33,294 nt of DNA from Bacteroidia bacterium (GTDB taxonomy: Bacteria > Bacteroidota > Bacteroidia > Bacteroidales > Azobacteroidaceae), in contig BNTT01000020.1 of assembly GCA_025996815.1 (NCBI GenBank), positions 1 to 33,294 on the forward strand, read 5' to 3'. Positions 26,598-33,294 of the stretch are shown one piece after another; the first letter of the stretch is position 1; every line of letters starts with the position of its first letter. The notes under the pieces were generated by a model. The model worked only from the letters and a program-made list of their open reading frames with translations, was not told where the DNA came from and ran no database searches. The position numbers and the translations under genes were made by a program.

Positions 26598-28245
26598 GTG
26601 CAGATGACAAAATGGTGCAATCGCTTGTAATGCGGCTTAAAAGATTGCTATCATCTGTTGGCTTTTCCAATGCTAACCATAGAAAATCGTCATTATCATT
26701 TGCACGATAAATTTTCCCATTAAGCAATCGAAAATATTTTTCGACAAATTCTGACATGTTATTTGGTGCTATTTTGTAGAAATTATACTTTAACTTGAAA
26801 ACAGAAATTAAATCGTCACGAAAAATCTTACGCACTTTTTGTTTGAATGATTGATTATCTGAATTTGAAACATAAGCAGATAAAACAAACAAAAAATTAA
26901 TGTCGTATTCTTGTAAAATCAAAGTGTCTCTGTCAAAAAGTCTATTTTTGAAATGAACATTTATGGGATTTTTGACGGTTTCTTCTTTGTGTAATTTTAC
27001 TTCATTCATTGAAAAATCATCTTTATCTACAACACCGCGAATAAAAAAGTTTGGTGTAATATTATAACCTTCAGTTAATTCATCGCGATAACGCAACGGC
27101 TCAATATTTTTTCCGTCATTAAATAAATCAATGTTAAATTGAATTACATTTTTTGCGTATGTAAATTGCTTATAGATAGAATGTTCACCAATCTGATTTT
27201 CCTCTTTGTAATATTTGCTGTCCCCAATAAAATAAATCAAATTTTGCTCATCAATCAAAGATTTATCTTTGTAAATATGGTCAATCTGCTTGCCGTCTTT
27301 TTGTTCTTTGAGTTTTGCCGGTAAATCTTTGTCCCCAATTAGTTGGTCAATCATATCTTCAAAAACAATATTGAAATCCTTTACCAACAACAATTCTTTG
27401 TGCTTTTTTCCCTTATTGTAAATTTTTTCGGCTTTATCGAAAAAAACAAACAGCAATTTCCACAACAAAACTAATTCATCGGTGTAATATTTTCTGCGGA
27501 TTGAGCGCAAAAATCTTCTTCCTTTTCCGTTTTCTATCATACTTTCAATTTTGTACGTCGGAATAAGCGCATAATTCAGATTACTGGCCGTTTTGAAATT
27601 ATATTTGTTTTTCAAAAAATCCAAAACTGAATAAAACAATACAATTATTTCTTCGTCAAAATTGATTGATTTGTTTTTATTCTGAAAATCAAAATAGAAT
27701 GGTTTATTGTTGTGTATTAAAGGATTGCATTTATTTATTGTTTTTGTCCAATGAATTTTATTGTTTCCACTTTGATTTATAATGGAAATGTAGGTAAACA
27801 GATTTTTGTATTCCTTATGAAATAGCAATAACTGCAAAATAATATCTAAATAAGTTTGTGCATCATCGCCTTTGTACGAAAATACATTTTGAATTTGCTC
27901 GTTTTGCACAATCGTAGAATATTGATTGCGTTTTGAATATCGGGCAATCGACTGATAAATCCAAATGGAAAGATTATAAATAATTGCTTTAATATTTTGA
28001 TTATAAATCTTTTGCACATCAATAATATCCTCGGGCTTATATTCTCCAAAAGCCTTACCGTTGATTATAAAAACTTTGGGAAGAATAAAAACTGAATCTT
28101 TGATTTTTGGGTTTGAGTTATAGAAATATCCAACATACGGAATTTTCGCCTCATTTTTAGTGAGTTTTACCGTAAAATATTGTTCATCGATAAATTGTTC
28201 TATCAACGAGCAGGGATAAATATATTCCTCAAACAAAATTATCAT
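26590..28245 (-). CDS. LlaJI-like restriction endonuclease (McrC-like partner)
   Basis: The 551-residue protein resembles LlaJI.R2-type nucleases: an N-terminal region with YVGYFYNSN and VFILPKVFIING, a helical middle, and a PD-(D/E)XK nuclease core with Asp342-x-Lys344 (YFIGDSKYYK). LlaJI enzymes work with an McrB-like NTPase, which lies three bases upstream here, so the pair should form one restriction complex. Very AT-rich. The stop overlaps the truncated Z1 frame. The family call rests on the N-terminal and nuclease motifs plus the partner gene; a related McrC-like family is the alternative. Confidence 0.75.
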   Translation of the reverse strand: MIILFEEYIYPCSLIEQFIDEQYFTVKLTKNEAKIPYVGYFYNSNPKIKDSVFILPKVFIINGKAFGEYKPEDIIDVQKIYNQNIKAIIYNLSIWIYQSIARYSKRNQYSTIVQNEQIQNVFSYKGDDAQTYLDIILQLLLFHKEYKNLFTYISIINQSGNNKIHWTKTINKCNPLIHNNKPFYFDFQNKNKSINFDEEIIVLFYSVLDFLKNKYNFKTASNLNYALIPTYKIESMIENGKGRRFLRSIRRKYYTDELVLLWKLLFVFFDKAEKIYNKGKKHKELLLVKDFNIVFEDMIDQLIGDKDLPAKLKEQKDGKQIDHIYKDKSLIDEQNLIYFIGDSKYYKEENQIGEHSIYKQFTYAKNVIQFNIDLFNDGKNIEPLRYRDELTEGYNITPNFFIRGVVDKDDFSMNEVKLHKEETVKNPINVHFKNRLFDRDTLILQEYDINFLFVLSAYVSNSDNQSFKQKVRKIFRDDLISVFKLKYNFYKIAPNNMSEFVEKYFRLLNGKIYRANDNDDFLWLALEKPTDDSNLLSRITSDCTILSSALA

Positions 28246-28248
28246 CTT

Positions 28249-29715
28249 CTATTCAATATTTTCAGCAGGTTTTATTCCCAAATATTCAAAAAACTTTTGC
28301 AAAATATCAGTTCCGTTGCTGTTGCTGTATAAATCGTTGAACGAAAACTCTTTTTCTTCATTATGGTTGTTATACCTGAAAAAATTATTTTGTGTTCCGT
28401 ATTCTTCTTTGCAAATTTCACTCCACAAGTAAAACATCACTTTATTTTTAAACTCGCTTTCATCAACGCTTGCTTTTATGAAAAAGTTTCCCATTTGCTT
28501 ATCTTCCGAATCGGTAACGGTTTTTATTTGCTCGTTAACCGTTTTCAAAAAGTCGTGCCAACCGTATTTAGTTTCAGCAACTGTAATTTCAAATGTCTTT
28601 GACACTTCATTTTCATAATCAATCGGCACATATTCCCACGCCCAACGGCGTTTGAAGGCACTGTCTATCGGGAATAACGATTGGTCGGAAGTGTTCATTG
28701 TGGCAAGAATATGTAAATTTTGAGGAAGTTTTAAATTATCGTCTTTGATACCGTAATTTTCTTTGCCCAATTCTTTTTTAAGAAAAACACCAAGGTCGGT
28801 AGCGGCTTTTATGGAATATTCGCGGTCTAAAAGTTGAAACAAATCGCCGAAAATCTGTGAGCAATTTCCGCGATTAATTTCTTCGATTACCAAATAATAC
28901 GGTGTTTCCGTATTTTTCCACGCTGCAACATAAGCATTTGTAAATGCTTGCGGAACAAATTCATAAGTCAATGCGTTGCCTTTTTTAGTTGGTTTGTATG
29001 AGCCGACAAACGCGGCATAATCGGTATCGGGGTGAAAAGTTACGCGGGTACAATTTTGTCCGTTTACAATTTCATTGACTTTGTAAGATTTTCCACTTCC
29101 GGGTGTGCCAAAGTAGATTGACTGAAGGAAACAAGTAGGGAAATTAGAAGTTGTTGCCTCCAATGTATCTAAAAAAGTGGTATACTGTTTGAACGCAGCG
29201 GGAATATTTTTAATATAATACTCTTCCTCTTTTGTTTTATATTCTGCAAACTTTTGTACGCATTTTTCAATTTTTTCACCAGAGAGCCGAATATTGAATG
29301 AAAAAACACTTGAAAAATTATTATTTGTTACCTCATTAACAGCCTTTATTGTTGTTGGTTTTTTCAACACTCTAATATAGGTATCTATTGTTGTTTTGCG
29401 CTCATCAAATTGTGTTCTCAGATAATTACGGAAATCCTCCTCTAAGTTCTTTTTAGAGGGAATAAAAATATTTTTCAATTCTAAAAATTTTTGATATTTA
29501 GACAGTGCATTAGAGTATTGCCGATTTCCTTTTTCATCAAAATCTGTGTTTTTAATTTCTTCAATCCAATCAGGTATATTTTGTTCATAATTGGAATCAA
29601 AAATATTTTCAACTTTCAAATACTCTTTTATTCGCTTGAAATCCAAATAATTCTTCTTCGATTTAGGACAATCAATGTCAAGAAATTTTTCGTAAAGTTT
29701 TTCGTTGTTATTCAT
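28249..29715 (-). CDS. McrB-like AAA+ NTPase of the restriction complex
   Basis: The 488-residue protein has an N-terminal DNA- or target-reading region (about 1-150, with SNALSKYQKFLE) and a McrB-family AAA+ domain. Walker A is GTPGSGKS with Lys209, followed by VTFHPDTDYAAFVGSY; Walker B is YYLVIEEINRGN; then FGDLFQLLDR and ATMNTSDQS, and an arginine-finger region AFKRRWAWEY. McrB-type motors assemble in rings and drive the partner nuclease. It lies three bases before the LlaJI-like gene and five bases after a small unknown gene. Confidence 0.9.
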   Translation of the reverse strand: MNNNEKLYEKFLDIDCPKSKKNYLDFKRIKEYLKVENIFDSNYEQNIPDWIEEIKNTDFDEKGNRQYSNALSKYQKFLELKNIFIPSKKNLEEDFRNYLRTQFDERKTTIDTYIRVLKKPTTIKAVNEVTNNNFSSVFSFNIRLSGEKIEKCVQKFAEYKTKEEEYYIKNIPAAFKQYTTFLDTLEATTSNFPTCFLQSIYFGTPGSGKSYKVNEIVNGQNCTRVTFHPDTDYAAFVGSYKPTKKGNALTYEFVPQAFTNAYVAAWKNTETPYYLVIEEINRGNCSQIFGDLFQLLDREYSIKAATDLGVFLKKELGKENYGIKDDNLKLPQNLHILATMNTSDQSLFPIDSAFKRRWAWEYVPIDYENEVSKTFEITVAETKYGWHDFLKTVNEQIKTVTDSEDKQMGNFFIKASVDESEFKNKVMFYLWSEICKEEYGTQNNFFRYNNHNEEKEFSFNDLYSNSNGTDILQKFFEYLGIKPAENIE

Positions 29716-29720
29716 AATAA

Positions 29721-30059
29721 TTAAATCAATTTTTTAAGTTCCAATAAAGTAAAATTAATACTTTCTATCCGTTCACTATACCATGCGTGCTTTGAATAAA
29801 CTTTTGGCAACACAAGTTCTTCAAAACAATTTCGAAATTTCATTGATAAGATTTCTTTCACTGCTTTTTCGGAAAATTGCATCGGAAAGTTCTTGTTTTG
29901 CAGAATCACAACACCGTTTTCATCAGTTCCAACGGTTAATGCGCCGACTTCCACAATAAACGGCGTGTATTCAAGCGAGCGAATACTGATTGTCGAAATG
30001 TAATCTTGCAATCGTTGCTCTAGCTCCTGTATCGTATTTTTTATTTCTTCGATATTCAT
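29721..30059 (-). CDS. Small uncharacterised protein of the LlaJI/McrB cassette
   Basis: The 112-residue protein begins with a probable coiled coil (about 1-22, EEIKNTIQELEQRLQDY) and continues with a mixed beta/alpha region (VEVGALTVGTDENG, then FSEKAVKEIL). No membrane segment or signal. I do not recognise the family. The ATG follows the methyltransferase remnant by two bases and the gene ends five bases before the McrB-like gene, so it is part of the cassette. It could be an adaptor or regulator of the complex; this is inference from position. Confidence 0.65.
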   Translation of the reverse strand: MNIEEIKNTIQELEQRLQDYISTISIRSLEYTPFIVEVGALTVGTDENGVVILQNKNFPMQFSEKAVKEILSMKFRNCFEELVLPKVYSKHAWYSERIESINFTLLELKKLI

Positions 30060-30106
30060 ATTTATGCTACTAATTTGTTGTTGTCTATTTGTTTAAATGC
30101 TGCGCT

Positions 30107-31300
30107 TCAGCTGCCCTCGAAATAAAAATCATCGGAGAATGATTGCAGACGGGCGGCTTCGCGTATAGTAATGGAGCGCACATTCTCTATCGTCGGGTTT
30201 TTGGTAGGATAAATGTAATAATGACCGTCCTTTGCAATGTGGGCAACAACGGTATGACTGCAACCGTAAGGGTCAACCACTTGAAAACGATTAAGAAATG
30301 TTTCCTTGTTTTTGTGGTGTTGCAGGCGGGCAGGGATTTTTGAGTAGTCAATTCTTTTCTTTTCATTCAACCACATATCCACTGCCATTTTATATATTTC
30401 ACGGTCGTTTTCATTGTTAGGGCGGGCAATGTGCTGTGTAGTAAAATTAAGCGTTCCACGAATGTCTGATTTTTTCAGATATTCCATTTCAGGCAGCGGC
30501 TTAGTGTATTCTATTGGAGTACATAATTGTCCTTCGCCGTGTTTCCTTTCGGGTAAATCGGAAAATAAATCTTGCAATACTTTGTACGGATTTTCTTCTT
30601 TCGCTAATTCAGGATAATGAAAAGTGGTTGGATTGCCGTTTTCATCGTTTATTTTCCAGCCTACAATAATAACACGCTGCCGGTTTTGCAAAACGCCGTG
30701 GTCGGAAGCGATTTGAATTTTCAATTCCATTTTGTAGCCCGTCTGTTCAACTAAACGGATAAGGTCTTTTAAAGGCTCGCCGTTTTTGGCGGTGCGAATG
30801 CCCAAAACATTCTCAAACACAAACATTTCGGGTTGATAACGTTCCAAAAATTTAACATAATATTTGTAAAGTTCGTTGCGTGGGTCGTCTTCTACGGCTT
30901 TGCCCATTCGTGCGCGACCTGCAACGGAATACGCCTGACAAGGCGGACCGCCAACGATAATATCAACCTGCTCGTTACCAATCAGATTATCAACCTTTTC
31001 AAAAATTCCTTTAATAGTTTCTTCGCCGATTGTGGCTTGAATAACGGTGTCAATTATTTCTTTGGGGACTTGTTCCCAAAGTTTGCTGCCGTCTTCTTTT
31101 TCCTGTTTTTCGAAGAGGTATTTTTTGTACTTCTGCAGTTGGTTATTGGTTTTCAACCAATGAAAAGCGGCGCGGGTTTTCAGCGTGTCGCAGGCATAAT
31201 TATTCATTTCGATATGCGCCAAAGGCGTATAGCCCGCCCGAATAAAGCCTTCGGACAAGCCACCTGCACCTGCGAATAAGTCTATAAAATTCAATGCCAT
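30107..31300 (-). CDS. C5 cytosine DNA methyltransferase, C-terminus lost (motif X missing)
   Basis: The 397-residue protein has motif I (DLFAGAGGLSEGF), motif IV GGPPCQAYS with catalytic Cys121, motif VI FENVLG, motif VIII QNRQRVIIVG and motif IX REAARLQSF. It stops at TGA just after DDFYFEGS, where relatives continue to motif X (QxGNAVPP), which packs into the SAM-binding fold. Beyond the TGA the same frame reads SAAFKQIDNNKLVA and stops again: the approach to motif X is still visible, but its core is replaced. The enzyme is thus probably weak or dead unless motif X is dispensable. First gene of the minus-strand defence operon, with a promoter 24 bases upstream. Confidence 0.9.
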   Translation of the reverse strand: MALNFIDLFAGAGGLSEGFIRAGYTPLAHIEMNNYACDTLKTRAAFHWLKTNNQLQKYKKYLFEKQEKEDGSKLWEQVPKEIIDTVIQATIGEETIKGIFEKVDNLIGNEQVDIIVGGPPCQAYSVAGRARMGKAVEDDPRNELYKYYVKFLERYQPEMFVFENVLGIRTAKNGEPLKDLIRLVEQTGYKMELKIQIASDHGVLQNRQRVIIVGWKINDENGNPTTFHYPELAKEENPYKVLQDLFSDLPERKHGEGQLCTPIEYTKPLPEMEYLKKSDIRGTLNFTTQHIARPNNENDREIYKMAVDMWLNEKKRIDYSKIPARLQHHKNKETFLNRFQVVDPYGCSHTVVAHIAKDGHYYIYPTKNPTIENVRSITIREAARLQSFSDDFYFEGS

Positions 31301-31323
31301 ACTTTTATGTAAATTTTGCGGTG

Positions 31324-31331
31324 CAAAGTTA
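31324..31331 (-). promoter_or_regulatory. -7 box for the defence operon
   Basis: TAACTTTG followed by CA on the minus strand, 24 bases before the methyltransferase ATG. All minus-strand genes to AIPR are packed with short gaps or overlaps and may be read from here. Confidence 0.6.
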
Positions 31332-31535
31332 CACCTTTTTTTCGAGAAAACGTTTTTTTTTCTTATTCTTCCACGACAACGCCGTCGGTTTGCAAAATGT
31401 AGTTTGCTCGTAATAGCTTTTCGCAGTTACTAATTGGACTTGCCAAGCAAATAGGTGCCGTCAGGCTCATATTTTACAATCGCCAAAAGCCAGATATGTT
31501 AAAATTTCATTAAATCAGACATTTTAACACTTTTC
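31332..31535. other. Intergenic stretch with possible gene-end remnants
   Basis: No convincing gene. On the minus strand a 35-residue frame (31470-31363) ends DGVVVEE, and another frame ends in GTYLLGKSN near 31435; both may be scraps of older genes. The 15-base word CGCAGTTACTAATTG at 31422-31436 also occurs at 268-282. Confidence 0.3.
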
Positions 31536-31568
31536 TTGTTGTTTATCAAAAAAAAAATACTACCTTTG
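31536..31568 (+). promoter_or_regulatory. Promoter of the second oadB/oadG pair
   Basis: A TTG-rich -33 region (ends 31541), 19 bases, then TACCTTTG (31561-31568) followed by CC. The leader is about 127 bases, holds only very short frames, and shows no structure I can identify. Confidence 0.7.
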
Positions 31569-31701
31569 CCGCGATTCTCGCGCAAGTTGCTATGTTTTTT
31601 GATTTTTATATTGCAAATCATGCAAAAGTCTATTTAACATGATGCATATATGCGCCGAGGCACGAAAATGAGGTTAAATCATATTAAAAAAAAGATATTA
31701 A

Positions 31702-32850
31702 ATGGATTTTGAAGTTTTAGTGCCCGCCATAGCATTTATGACGTGGAAACATTTGGTGATGATTGCCGTAGGGCTTACTTTGATTTGGCTGGCAATCAAG
31801 AAGGGCTATGAGCCTACGTTGCTTTTGCCAATCGGGTTTGGTGCCATTTTGGTGAACATTCCCTTTACGGCGGCTCTCACGCAGACCGACCCTGCCGGCA
31901 ACGTGGTTGTGGGCGCACTTGATGTGTTGCGAAATGCCGGTATTAGCACGGAACTGTTTCCGTTGCTGATTTTTGTTGCCATCGGGGCGATGATTGATTT
32001 CTCGCCGATGTTTCAGAAACCGACCTTGCTGCTGTTTGGTGCGGCGGCGCAGTTGGGTATTTTTATCACGATGCTTTTGGCTGTGGCTGTGGGATTTAGC
32101 TTGCCCGAAGCGGCGAGTATTGGGATTATTGGTGCTGCCGACGGACCCACGTCTATCATCGTGTCGCAGCAGTTGGCACCGCAGTTGCTCGGACCAATCA
32201 CGGTGGCGGCGTATTCCTATATGTCGCTCGTGCCGCTGATTCAGCCGCCGGTAATTCGGGCGTTGACCTCCAAAAAAGAACGTTTGATTCGTATGAAAAC
32301 CGATGCCAACAAAAAAGTGTCGCGCACGACGCTGATTCTTTTCCCTATTATTATTACGGTTTTGGCGGGAATAATTGCCCCTTCGTCTTTGGCGCTGATA
32401 GGCTTTTTGATGTTCGGCAACCTGATTCGCGAATGCGGCGTGCTCAATTCGTTGTCGCAAACGGCACAAAAAGAGTTGGCTAACCTCGTGACTATTCTGC
32501 TCGGTATCACCATTGCAAGCACGATGACCGCCAACGAATTTGTGAACGTGGAAACACTGATGATTCTTGGCTTGGGAGTCTTCGCTTTCGTCTTCGACAC
32601 GGCGGGCGGTGTGCTGTTTGCCAAATTCTTAAACCTGTTTTACAAGGAAGGCAACAAAATCAACCCGATGGTTGGGGCGTGCGGCATCTCGGCATTCCCA
32701 ATGTCGGCGCGCGTGATTCACGGGATGGGCTTGAAAGAAGACCCCAACAATTATCTGTTGATGCCTGCCATCAGCTCCAATGTGGGCGGACAAATCGGCT
32801 CGGTAATCGTGGGCGGATTGATATTGATGTTAGTTCCATTATTTGCGTAA
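31702..32850 (+). CDS. oadB: Na+-translocating decarboxylase beta subunit, second copy
   Basis: The 382-residue protein is of the same family as mmdB, with about ten membrane helices and the signatures GIIGAADGPTSIIV, SYMSLVPLIQPPVIRALTS and ACGISAFPMSARV. It couples decarboxylation of carboxybiotin to Na+ export. Here it is followed by a small OadG but no carboxyltransferase or biotin carrier is seen in the window, so its partners must be elsewhere (for example pyruvate/oxaloacetate type) or shared with the mmd cluster. The gene symbol reflects family only; the substrate is inferred. Confidence 0.9.
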   Translation: MDFEVLVPAIAFMTWKHLVMIAVGLTLIWLAIKKGYEPTLLLPIGFGAILVNIPFTAALTQTDPAGNVVVGALDVLRNAGISTELFPLLIFVAIGAMIDFSPMFQKPTLLLFGAAAQLGIFITMLLAVAVGFSLPEAASIGIIGAADGPTSIIVSQQLAPQLLGPITVAAYSYMSLVPLIQPPVIRALTSKKERLIRMKTDANKKVSRTTLILFPIIITVLAGIIAPSSLALIGFLMFGNLIRECGVLNSLSQTAQKELANLVTILLGITIASTMTANEFVNVETLMILGLGVFAFVFDTAGGVLFAKFLNLFYKEGNKINPMVGACGISAFPMSARVIHGMGLKEDPNNYLLMPAISSNVGGQIGSVIVGGLILMLVPLFA

Positions 32851-32869
32851 CCCTAAAAAACAGAATAAA

Positions 32870-33028
32870 ATGAATATATTAGAAAACATACAGGGTGCAG
32901 ATTTTCAAAAAGCATTAGAGATAACGGGGCTTGGACTTGCCGGCGTGTTCATCTTTATGGCGGTCTTTTTGGCAATCATCGTGGGAGTGGATAAACTCTT
33001 CCCCTACAAGCCGGAAGCCGTGGATTGA
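32870..33028 (+). CDS. oadG: Short OadG-type gamma subunit, possibly truncated
   Basis: The 52-residue protein has one membrane helix (ALEITGLGLAGVFIFMAVFLAIIVGV) preceded by a short N-terminus and followed by DKLFPYKPEAVD. Position 19 bases after oadB and the helix pattern fit OadG, the small subunit that anchors the decarboxylase complex. The stop lies within a segment homologous to the LTD gene in another frame, so the last three residues may be accidental and the natural C-terminus may be lost. Confidence 0.75.
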   Translation: MNILENIQGADFQKALEITGLGLAGVFIFMAVFLAIIVGVDKLFPYKPEAVD

Positions 33029-33080
33029 GATTTATAACTCTTCCGCAGGCACGGTCAACATTACCGGTTACTTCCTCACA
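33018..33080 (+). pseudogene. Fragment homologous to the LTD/OadG fusion gene
   Basis: The frame reads PWIEIYNSSAGTVN then ITGYFLT, closely matching residues of the LTD protein encoded at 17484-17546. About three quarters of the bases agree and many differences are at third positions. No start or continuation is present. It overlaps the end of oadG out of frame. Confidence 0.75.
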
Positions 33081-33168
33081 AAAAAACAGCAGAGTCGAAA
33101 TCACTTCGCCTCTGCTGCGCAATAGATTTATTTTTTATCCATTAAAACTTCAAATCTTTACTAACTTG
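33078..33168. repeat. Copy 2 of the gene-end/terminator module
   Basis: Near-identical to 3651-3730: terminator hairpin, AT spacer, and on the minus strand a stub reading KLVKI-stop (33167-33150). Upstream of the stub in the minus sense a stop appears two codons away, so only the gene end survives. Confidence 0.85.
33080..33117 (-). terminator. Terminator hairpin, duplicate of 3653-3692
   Basis: CAGCAGAG (33087-33094) pairs with CTCTGCTG (33110-33117); seven A on the left give a T-run on the minus strand. It may also end the oadB-oadG transcript on the plus strand, where the following tract is less T-rich. Confidence 0.8.
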
Positions 33169-33219
33169 GGCTAATGGACAAAATTCAGGCTGAAAGTAGT
33201 GATAACTAATTGAAATACA

Positions 33220-33227
33220 TAACTTTG
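33220..33227 (+). promoter_or_regulatory. -7 box for the gene at the right edge
   Basis: TAACTTTG followed by CA, 15 bases before an ATG. Confidence 0.55.
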
Positions 33228-33242
33228 CAAGCATTTAGAGAA

Positions 33243-33294
33243 ATGAGTAAAAAATTTGCATTTATTGCGGGTCGAAAACGACCAAGAAAAACGG
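33243..33294 (+). CDS. Start of an unidentified gene (cut by window edge)
   Basis: ATG at 33243 opens a frame reading MSKKFAFIAGRKRPRKT, running off the window. The promoter-like box just upstream supports it. Too little is visible for a family call. Confidence 0.35.
   Translation, partial: MSKKFAFIAGRKRPRKT

Overview
The window looks like the chromosome of an anaerobic member of the Bacteroidota, most likely order Bacteroidales. Supporting signs are Bacteroidota-type promoters (TAnnTTTG -7 boxes, sometimes with an upstream TTG/TTTG), a secreted protein with a type IX secretion C-terminal tail, a BspA-like leucine-rich repeat protein, and the propionate-pathway cluster mce-mmdA-(LTD/OadG)-mmdC-mmdB.

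Left third (1-15,200), mostly minus strand. A partial gene end comes first. Next is an overlapping pair: a lipoprotein S41 protease and a PafA-like alkaline-phosphatase-fold protein whose active site appears lost. A 1441-residue MBG/YDG + fibronectin III + T9SS-tail protein follows, with a long, highly structured 5' leader. Then come an Rpn-type PD-(D/E)XK nuclease, tRNA-Gly(GCC), and a tight operon of membrane pyrophosphatase, BspA-like LRR protein and GH2 glycosidase.

Middle (15,250-20,000), plus strand. The methylmalonyl-CoA epimerase and Na+-pumping decarboxylase operon runs from a clear promoter to a strong terminator. Its gamma-like subunit is fused to a lamin-tail domain.

Defence island (about 21,300-31,300). 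It is visibly AT-rich and begins at the broken 5' end of a Ca2+-type P-type ATPase, of which only the C-terminal half remains. It holds Vsr (plus strand) and a converging, tightly packed minus-strand operon: C5 cytosine methyltransferase, a 112-residue unknown protein, McrB-like AAA protein, LlaJI-like nuclease, Z1-domain fragment, PD-(D/E)XK (DUF4420) protein and AIPR. My main reading is that this is a chimera. The ends (methyltransferase; Z1 C-terminus, DUF4420, AIPR, Vsr) match the described MutL/MORC-Z1 restriction-modification cassette. A LlaJI/McrB-type cassette has replaced its centre, removing the methyltransferase C-terminus (motif X), the expected GHKL ATPase and the Z1 N-terminus.

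Right end (31,500-33,294). A second OadB-type Na+ pump subunit and a short OadG run straight into a 60-base fragment homologous to the lamin-tail gene of the first cluster. A second copy of the terminator/T9SS gene-end module seen at 3,650-3,730 follows, and then the start of a new gene with its own promoter. The right end is therefore a recombination scar.
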